Below are positions 57,309 to 64,000 of a DNA stretch of 64,000 bases, piece by piece. The notes under the pieces were generated by a model. That model ran no database searches. It saw nothing but the letters and a program-made list of their open reading frames with translations, and was not told the DNA's origin. Both the position numbers and the translations under genes were made by a program. The stretch is from Linyphia triangularis (Eukaryota; Arthropoda; Arachnida; Araneae; Linyphiidae), in NCBI GenBank assembly GCA_963978545.1, contig OZ021733.1:28271330-28335329 (forward strand). The letters run 5' to 3'. Numbering within the stretch: the stretch's first letter is position 1; each line of letters opens with the position of its first letter.

Positions 57309-58830
57309 GGTTGGTTGGTTGTATTCAGATTATCTGGTGCCGTCAGCAACACGAGGGCTATAATGCGCCGAAACATTCGTCATTAGACAAGCCAACATAC
57401 ATTTACAAACACCCATGCCTACAAGGCTGTAGCCAGGATTTTTTTTCGGGGGGGGGGGGGGGGGGTTAAGGTGGAAGATTTAAGTTGCAGTTTTGCAACC
57501 ACTCAAAGCAGATTTTTTTCATTTTTGATTTTATCTCATTAAGCAAGAGACTCAAATTCATATTGCATTGATGACCGGTATAATAATTATTCAGGTCATC
57601 GATGTAATATGAGTTTAAGTCTCTCGATTTAAAATTATTAATGCAAATACATACAACAATGAAAATATCTTTGAAGACCATGAATTTAAGTTATCTTTTT
57701 TAACTGACATCTCAAGAAATTGACAAAGATATTCAGAGACCAGGTTGTAGTTATCAATCTGAAGTACTTCAAATAAATAAAGTCGACTATCCAAACTCTA
57801 GAAGAGGTTCGTCCATTCTTTATAACTGGAAATCCGAAATCAAAGAAAGGAAGACATCAAAAATATAAAGATACCCATTAAAAATACATTCGAAAAAGGC
57901 CATTATGAAGGAAATAAAACAATGCCATAAAAAGTCTTAAAGTTTCATTTTCAAATATTACTGTTTACTCATTTTGTTTATATTTTTACAATTGCAATTT
58001 TATGATAAGTATTTTTTATATAAACTGATAACTTTTTGTTACATTTAAGCTTGCATTACATCATCTTGCAAAATTAAGTAATTTATTAATTAAAAAGTCC
58101 AATTTGTACCGTTAAGTTCAGTTCATGGGCACATATAAAATGTTTCTTTTTTAATTACATGAATTAAAAATTATGATCTTAAAAAATTATGAGTTGAGTT
58201 ATATTCAGGTGAATTAACTTTTCCATTTAAGTAGAAAGAAAAAAAACTGTAAAAGTGAACCACTGTGCTCCCATCTACAACAGGATACGCCGAGAAGTTT
58301 TTGAAAAGTTTTCTACAACTTTTTGGGGGCAAACAGGAATGTCTCGAAATGTGCTTAACTAACTTTTGCACAACTTCGTTTAGAAGGCATAAAATTAAAT
58401 AATGATGTGTGCTTACTTCTTTTCATTGTAACGATTGCGAATAATAAATGTTATGATAAATGCTTTCACCAAGCTGAAAAATATCAATCATTGAAAGTTC
58501 AGGCACTTCTTTTCGGAACGCTTCTTTCTAACCAGATTAAAAACAAAAAATAAGTTTTTCTATGTGACGTCATAGTTAACTTTTTTTTATGGTTTTGCAA
58601 TTTTGGTGGTCGTCATTGCAAGTTTGTTTGTTTTCTTGGATTCAAGAAGGAAAAAAAAGAGAAAAGTAAAGAAGGGGAAGTGGTGAAGAAAGATTTTACA
58701 CAATTTCGGGGGGGGTTTGTCCCGGGGGTCCCCCCCCTCCCTACGGCCCTGCATGCCTAACACGGGACTCGAACCCGCAACCTTGCGGTCTAGAAGCTAG
58801 CATCCTAACCACTATACCGTTTGGTCGGCT
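57309..58830 (-). mobile_element. tRNA-derived SINE family A, copy 4, split by hAT
   Basis: The 3' half (57309-57421) and 5' half (58752-58830) form one SINE A. A 13-bp duplication CGGCAGGAACTGG (57296-57308 and 58831-58843) flanks the whole. Confidence 0.92.
57422..58751. mobile_element. hAT element, non-autonomous, 1.33 kb
   Basis: The left end CAAGGCTGTAGCCAGGATTT and the right end, inverted, CAGGGCCGTAGGGAGG, a CAGGGCYGTAGCCAGG-type hAT terminus, with poly-G/C runs beside each. Perfect 8-bp duplication CATGCCTA (57414-57421 and 58752-58759). The interior is AT-rich with no transposase. Confidence 0.92.
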
Positions 58831-58992
58831 CGGCAGGAACTGGACTATCACATTGATGTATTCGAAACCCGGGAGGGAATTCTAAATAGCCCAGTATTCA
58901 GATAGCGTGGATGTTTAGAAGTGTTATTTGACCAAACATTTATTAATGCTACAAAAGCTATTCTTAACTACTTTAGAGAAAGCTTTATAGTT

Positions 58993-59381
58993 GATTGGTT
59001 TATACACTCAACGGACCTATTTCTTTTTATGCACAATGACGGCTAATCAGTCCGGGACCTACAGCTTAACGTGGATTCCGAATCACAAAGTGACGACCAA
59101 AAGGTATAGTGGTTAGCGTGCAAGCTTCTGGACCGCGAGGTTGCAGGTTCGAGTCCCGTGTGTTGGCTTGTAAAATGACGAATGTTTCAGCCCATTATAG
59201 CCCTCGTGTTGCTGACGGCACCAGATAATCTGAAAACAACAACCAACCGAACCACAATGAACATACAAGCCAAATCTGGAACTCGAACCTGGTACTTTTT
59301 TCTTCTCTCCTCTTTTTTCCGTCAAATTTTTCTTCTTTGGCATGCGTGGCCAGAGCGGTAACCACACAGCCATCAGATGGG
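58993..59381 (-). mobile_element. tRNA-derived SINE family B, copy 4, split by SINE A
   Basis: Minus-strand family B: ATCTGATGGCTGTGTGGTTA at 59381 downwards and CTGTAGGTCCCGGACTGATT in the other half. A T/C-rich insertion of about 50 bp near 59300 disrupts the B-box side, and a SINE A interrupts the middle. Confidence 0.85.
59089..59246 (+). mobile_element. tRNA-derived SINE family A, copy 5 (internally deleted)
   Basis: GACCAAAAGGTATAGTGGTT, B box GGTTCGAGTCCCGTG, then a jump to TGTTGGCTTGTAAAATGACG with about 25 bp missing, then CCAGATAATCTGAAAACAAC. CCGAAYCACAA duplications flank it (about 59078-59088 and 59247-59257). Confidence 0.88.
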
Positions 59382-59499
59382 CAAGAAAGCTTCACAACAA
59401 ACATTGCAAGAATATATTTCTATAACTTACAAAAAGTACTGCAGAGTTTCCACTTCTACGATGGAAACATTTCATGCATTTGATTTAACCATATTTTGA

Positions 59500-59752
59500 A
59501 ATTGAGAACTATAAATGGAAAACGACCTAAGTACCAAAAAAATCGAAAGTCGTTTTTTTACGGAAAAATGTTTTGAAGACCAAGTTAAACAAATTCTAGA
59601 ACGCCTACAGTGCAAACTCCAGTAGCAATAATTTAAATTCAATCTGGTTCTTAGTCATAACCTTAAGTACCAATGCGAGTATTTTTCATTTTTCGGCTCT
59701 CCTGAAATTCTTTCTTTGGACTTAGGTCGTTATCCATTTCTAGTTCTCAATT
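59500..59752 (+). mobile_element. MITE family I, copy 2
   Basis: AATTGAGAACTATAAATGG and, inverted, AATTGAGAACTAGAAATGG, collinear in reverse with 23036-23299 (CGGCTCTCCTGAAATTC, TTCAATCTGGT, CTCCAGTAGCAATA). Confidence 0.82.
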
Positions 59753-59896
59753 ATTCGACAAACTTTGCTTCAGAAACCGTCGTGTTTACGCTGTTTTTAC
59801 GGAGAGCTTAATCTAATCTTGATATTATATGAAAATCTTACATGAGGCTTCTTTCCCAACTTTATAATTTGAGTGTTTAAAAAGACTCTTTATTAA

Positions 59897-60130
59897 CCCT
59901 TTAAAGCACGAATTTTGATTTTATTTCCGATTTTAATGATATTTGGTATGGACCGTCTTTATGTGTTGAAAAATGACGGAATATACTTCCTTCTTGCAAA
60001 AAAAATATTTATTTTAACTTTTGTAAGTGATAATTTCTATGCTTCGTGGTTTCGTTCTGAAACTAGTCTGCGTATAGAAATAGAAATTTAAGTAAGTAGT
60101 TTCTATGTGGAACCTTTATTCTTCAAAGGG
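59897..60130. mobile_element. TTAA MITE with CCC terminus (piggyBac-like), 3
   Basis: CCCTTTAAAGCACGAA and, inverted, CCCTTTGAAGAATAAAG within TTAA (59893-59896 and 60131-60134). Confidence 0.78.
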
Positions 60131-60134
60131 TTAA

Positions 60135-60410
60135 AAGAACATAACTGTAATTTCAACTGAACACTTAAATTTTCTGTAATTCGTATGCATGTGATAAATC
60201 AGAAAACATTCGACTTTTTCAGTTTAAATATACGTTTATATTCAATCCAAAAATGATACTATTTCATAATACATTATATAAATATAAAACCAAAACGATA
60301 TAAAAACACTGTCAAAACAATAAAAAAAAAGACCAGGTTCAGAAAATATGTCCTGTTATAGAATATTTCAGATTATCTAGTAATCACCTAACGCATATCG
60401 CAGAGGCAGA
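60135..60410. other. No gene seen
   Basis: Short AT-rich gap. Confidence 0.4.
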
Positions 60411-60414
60411 TTAC

Positions 60415-60555
60415 AACCAGTGGGTTGGTTGAATTACATTTTTCCAGACGCAAGGGTTACACTAAGATTACAACCATGTGTACACGTGACACCTGGTTGT
60501 AATCTTAGTGCAACCCTTGCAACAGGAAAAATGTAATTCAACCAATCCACTGGTT
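60415..60555. mobile_element. Hairpin MITE, 62-bp arms
   Basis: Arms AACCAGTGGGTTGGTTGAAT and, inverted, AACCAGTGGATTGGTTGAAT run on through TACATTTTTCC and ACACTAAGATTACAACCA with few mismatches. The spacer is about 17 bp. No certain target duplication. Confidence 0.88.
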
Positions 60556-60559
60556 ACAC

Positions 60560-61025
60560 GAGAGCCACGATAAATGAAAATATCTGATTGTTCGTCATGC
60601 ATTATAATACTAAGAAATGATTAGCTTATTACAATACAATAACTTGAAATTAGTTACTTTTGATCAGTCTTTTCGTCAAATACATAGATCCTTTTTCGAA
60701 ATTGATTATTTCTATACTCATCCCTTTTATGCCGAGCGACGATATATCGTTCTTCACTACACTTGCGAAAATGGCCAACGACGATATATCGTTGTGCAAA
60801 CGTTAGCGTCTATTACGCCATCACAAGAGTTCTGTATTTCAAAATAACTTTATAAAACGTTATAAATGGTTCAAATTCTTTGCATTGCAATTAAAAAAAT
60901 TATTTATTAGAACTTTTTATTATGTTCACTGTCTACGTTAGAGCGTTAAGATAGAATCTCGACACGGGATAGTTTCTTGGAACCGTAATTGCAATCTGTT
61001 TATGATAGCTATCAGATAGCTCATA
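60560..61025. other. No gene called
   Basis: A plus-strand frame at 60617-60847 contains two ACGATATATCGT palindromes but no recognisable protein; probably chance. Confidence 0.35.
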
Positions 61026-61029
61026 GACT

Positions 61030-61674
61030 GAGAGGCGACTGCAATTTTTGGACCCCATCGAACATCATTCTGAATTTTTTGTAGAAATTAGAGAAAAATC
61101 AGTAGATTACGAATCCACTGGTCTGCCGTGGCAAAAATAGCCGAAACTGGTCAAAAATCGACTTTTAAAAAGTTGAACTAAATCCAATTGCCAAATGAGA
61201 AATAACTTGCCAAATAATGAGCGTTTTTTTTTATTTGGTAACCCTCACTCTTTAATAATCAATTAAGAAAGTTGCAGACGATTCAGTTATCTGGCGACGG
61301 TCTACTTGCATCTATTAAAAGGGAGCCAAGTTGGCAATAAACATTACGTCACGGATGACGTAACTGATGTCGCCAATTTGGCTTACTTTTAAAAGATACA
61401 CATTTTCCAAGCCAGTGATAAAAAATCGTGAGCTTTTTCTCATTAAAAATCAAAATGCAGGGTTGCCAGACGAAAAAGTTTGTTCCTTTTTGGCCAGTTA
61501 TGACATATTTGGCAATCGGATTTTAGTTCAACCTATTCCAAGTCGATTATTGATCAGTTTCGGCCATTTTTGCCACGGCAGACCAGTGGATTCCTAATCT
61601 ACTCATTCTTCTCTAATTTCTATAAAAAATTCAGAATGATGTTCGATGGGGTCCAAAAATTGCAGTCGCCTCTC
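61030..61674. mobile_element. Long-arm foldback element
   Basis: Arms of about 180 bp, 61030-61210 and 61488-61674, are inverted: GAGAGGCGACTGCAATTTTT at both ends, then GACCCCATCGAACATCATTC, GATTCGTAATCTACT-like and GCCGTGGCAAAAAT blocks. The spacer holds a family L hairpin (61303-61397). No convincing duplication. Confidence 0.88.
61303..61397. mobile_element. Small hairpin MITE, family L, copy 3
   Basis: TACTTGCATCTATTAAAAGGGAGCC and, inverted, TGTATCTTTTAAAAGTAAGCC around CATTACGTCACGGATGACGTAA; compare 50683-50795. Confidence 0.65.
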
Positions 61675-61941
61675 GGACTATCAAGTGTCACATCATGGCA
61701 TCGGCACAGCGAGACTAAAATCTTTCTTTCAAGCTAGGTGTCCACTATAAGCTGAGCAGAGTGGATTAGAGCCAGCTCCAAAGCTGCCATAATAGGCTGC
61801 ATTTTGAATGTCTTAAATATCATTTTTCATTTGGTTTTTATAAGCATTTTTCCAACCCCTAGTATATATATCAAACTCTTGCAGCTATCTTCGCACAGGC
61901 ATCCGTTTTCGCGCGGCACTAAAACGGTTAAATAGTTTTAA

Positions 61942-62145
61942 CCCTTTGCACTCCAGTGGCGCCTCTCAGGCGCCACACGACTGGATGCCAAACCACGAGA
62001 GGACCATTAGGTGTGATGCGGAAATTCGATGCAAGGCCAATGACTGTGTTTAGTTTTTATGAAGCAAATCCATAAACACCAGCCGAACCTAAAATGTCTC
62101 GAGTTGCTGATTCCTCCGCGCGAAAAAGGCATGGAGTGCAAAGGG
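61942..62145. mobile_element. TTAA MITE with CCC terminus (piggyBac-like), 4
   Basis: CCCTTTGCACTCCAGTGGCG and, inverted, CCCTTTGCACTCCATGCC within TTAA (61938-61941 and 62146-62149). The best example of the class here; also has a GGCGCCTCTCAGGCGCC hairpin. Confidence 0.9.
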
Positions 62146-62149
62146 TTAA

Positions 62150-62430
62150 CGAAACCAAGTGGAGCAGTGGTAGCGCATTGCGCTACCACACCACAGGTCC
62201 GATCCCCGAACTGGGCAAGGTTGACTCGGTCTTTTGATTAAGTGGGTTAATTAAATAATTAAATGAGAACCAAGCATGCTCTTGGGAACTAAACAATGGG
62301 GGTTCCGCGTCAGACTGACCATCCGACTGGAACACTGCTGTATGGAACCCCGGAGCCCATGGTCAAATAAGCTGGATTGGGCACAGCAGGCCAAGCCCCC
62401 CCCCCCCTTCACGGGCTGTTATGCCACTGA
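62150..62430 (+). mobile_element. tRNA-derived SINE, family D
   Basis: The head GTGGAGCAGTGGTAGCGCAT resembles a tRNA D-arm/A-box and is followed by AGGTCCGATCCCCG (B-box-like). The body is GC-rich (GGGGGTTCCGCGTCAGACTG, GGAACCCCGGAGCCCATGG) with a CCATGG palindrome. Only one copy in the window, so the SINE call rests on the tRNA-like head and non-AT composition. Confidence 0.6.
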
Positions 62431-62725
62431 GTTTAGTTTCTTAGATAATTTTAACAATAAACTGAAACTTCTCTATTCGTTAATTAGAACCTCCAGTTTA
62501 TTTCGAAACAAAATACTAGTACTTTAAATTTAAAAACTTCTTTCCTCAAACCCCTATATGAGAATCAAACTTTTCCTGGTCGTGTTCTAGTCCTAATGTA
62601 ATGAAATTCCCAGTAATTTCAATGATCTAGACTTATCATTTTCCCTGTAGACATTTCTATGGATTTGTTATATCCTCTGTCGACCGCATAAAACAAATTT
62701 CTCAGGGCCCATTCCCATTATGTAG

Positions 62726-62906
62726 TGCCCACCTGATGGCTGTGGGGTTAGAGCTATGGCTTCGCATGCCAAAGGTGCCAGTTTCAAATCCTGGATTAGG
62801 CATGGATGTTCGTTGTGGTTAGGAATCCACGTTAATCTGTAGGTCCCGGCCTGATTAGTCGTTAATGTGCTTAAGTATAGGTCGTTGAGCGCACAACTAA
62901 ACCCAA
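62726..62906 (+). mobile_element. tRNA-derived SINE family B, copy 5
   Basis: CTGATGGCTGTGGGGTTAGA, TTCAAATCCTGGATTAGGCA (degenerate B box), TGTAGGTCCCGGCCTGATTA and GTCGTTGAGCGCACAACTAA. TATGTAG occurs on each side (62719-62725 and 62907-62913). Confidence 0.88.
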
Positions 62907-62959
62907 TATGTAGTTTGTTCGGGTTAACCGTAAATTTGTTTGACCTGGCAGGATTTCTA

Positions 62960-63600
62960 GTATTTTACACTCTTGTTTTTAATTACATCTGTATTTTATA
63001 CTCGTTTTTTCATATTACATTTGCATTTTATACTCGTTTTTACATATTACATTTGCATTTTATACTCGTTTTTTCATATTACATTTTATACTCGTTTTTT
63101 CATATTACATTTGCATTTTATACTCATTTTTTCATATTACATTTGTATTTTACACTCGTGTTTTCATATTACATTTGTATTTTACACTCGTGTTTTCATA
63201 TTACATTTGTATTTTACACTCGTGTTTTCATATTACATTTGTATTTTACATTCGTGTTTTCATATTACATTTGTATTTTACACTCGTGTTTTCATATTAC
63301 ATTTGTATTTTACACTCGTGTTTTCATATTACATTTGTACTTTACACTCGTGTTTTCATATTACATTTGTACTTTACACTCGTGTTTTCATATTACATTT
63401 GTACTTTACACTCGTGTTTTCATATTACATTTCTATTTTACACTCGTGTTTTCATATTACATTTCTATTTTACACTCGTGTTTTCATATTACATTTCTAT
63501 TTTACACTCGTGTTTTCAATTACCTTTGTATCTTACACTCGTGTTTTTAGTTATCTTTGTACTTTAAACTTGTGTTTTAGTTACATTTGAATTTCGTTAT
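62960..63600 (+). repeat. 32-bp minisatellite, about 20 units
   Basis: Unit CGTGTTTTCATATTACATTTGTATTTTACACT with gradual point variants (CTCGTTTTTTCAT early, TTTCTATTTT late). Because 32 is not a multiple of three and the unit lacks stops, all three plus frames stay open for 130-227 codons; the predicted repetitive Phe/His/Tyr peptides are artefacts. Confidence 0.95.
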
Positions 63601-64000
63601 CAAACCAGAAAGGAATATAGGTCTTAAAAGGACCGTTTTGTATCATGCATATTTTATTTTGAATTGTGCTATCGTATAGTTCACTCTAAGAATTGAGCAT
63701 GTGCGATACTGAAGCTTTTTACCGCATGACGGGACAGGTTTGGCTTCAAATATCTGATCAGGAATCTGTTAAATTTTACCTTGAGATGAATAAATGCTTT
63801 GAACCATGAGACAGACACTTGAAATTTGAATAAAGCATAAAAGAATGGCACTATCAAAAGTCAATTCTAGGTAAAAAAGCATTTGTGAATATCAAACTGG
63901 TTTCAAGGAACTAGTCACGGAACATTGAGTAAGATGATTATTTGTTAGAATTAATAAAGTTATGTCCTTCAACCTATGAACTGAGATTTATTGTTCTGAA
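63601..64000. other. No gene seen
   Basis: Unique-looking AT-rich sequence to the window end. Confidence 0.4.

Larger units (their letters stand above)
57247..58894. mobile_element. Mariner-type MITE, host of a nested SINE and hAT
   Basis: Termini CAGGGTAATTCAGAATTCTC and, inverted, CTGGGCTATTTAGAATTCCC, next to TA (57245-57246 and 58895-58896), continuing into a TCCCRGGTNTCGAA stem. Without insertions it would be only about 120 bp. Confidence 0.8.

Noticed and set aside
60617..60847. 76-codon frame with repeated ERRYIV/GQRRYIV
   Set aside because: The echo arises from two ACGATATATCGT palindromes; no recognisable domain.
62867..63590. Three overlapping open frames of 130-227 codons
   Set aside because: They read through a stop-free 32-bp minisatellite in all three frames; low-complexity peptides, not genes.

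Overview
The window looks like intergenic or intronic chromatin from an AT-rich animal genome. My best guess is an arthropod, probably an arachnid such as a spider; this rests on the transposon and SINE mix and on the style of the Jockey RNase H fragment, not on any diagnostic host gene. There is no bacterial-type gene organisation, no operon and no CRISPR array. Nearly everything recognisable is a transposable element, a transposon-derived miniature (MITE), a tRNA-derived SINE or a minisatellite, separated by featureless AT-rich DNA.

Layout. 1-12 kb: a hAT deletion derivative keeping the transposase C-terminus (1516-2687), two tailed-tRNA SINEs, the first of three ATCGAT-rich hAT MITEs, a TTAA-flanked MITE and a poly-A-tailed retroposon-like repeat. 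12-24 kb: an LTR-like promoter block, a 232-bp satellite, a Jockey reverse transcriptase split by a hAT insertion, two mariner elements (one carrying a Jockey 3' end) and a 31-bp minisatellite. 24-30 kb: a 5.9-kb unit with CCCAAGC inverted termini sitting inside that minisatellite; it holds a long foldback, nested MITEs and a possible two-exon small gene. 30-40 kb: more SINEs and MITEs, plus an exon-like stretch at 33.1 kb that would encode a signal peptide and three N-glycosylation sequons. 40-50 kb: an A+C-rich tandem block, MITEs, foldbacks and minisatellites. 50-64 kb: the most densely nested part, with a mariner foldback holding a tRNA-Arg(TCG) plus SINE, a mariner/SINE/hAT three-level nest, four TTAA/CCC MITEs and a 32-bp minisatellite.

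Working together: SINE families A and B share similar CAACC-rich 3' ends, which suggests one LINE partner. Many insertions can be ordered because one interrupts another and target-site duplications are preserved. Host-gene evidence is limited to candidate exons without homology support; I call them only tentatively.
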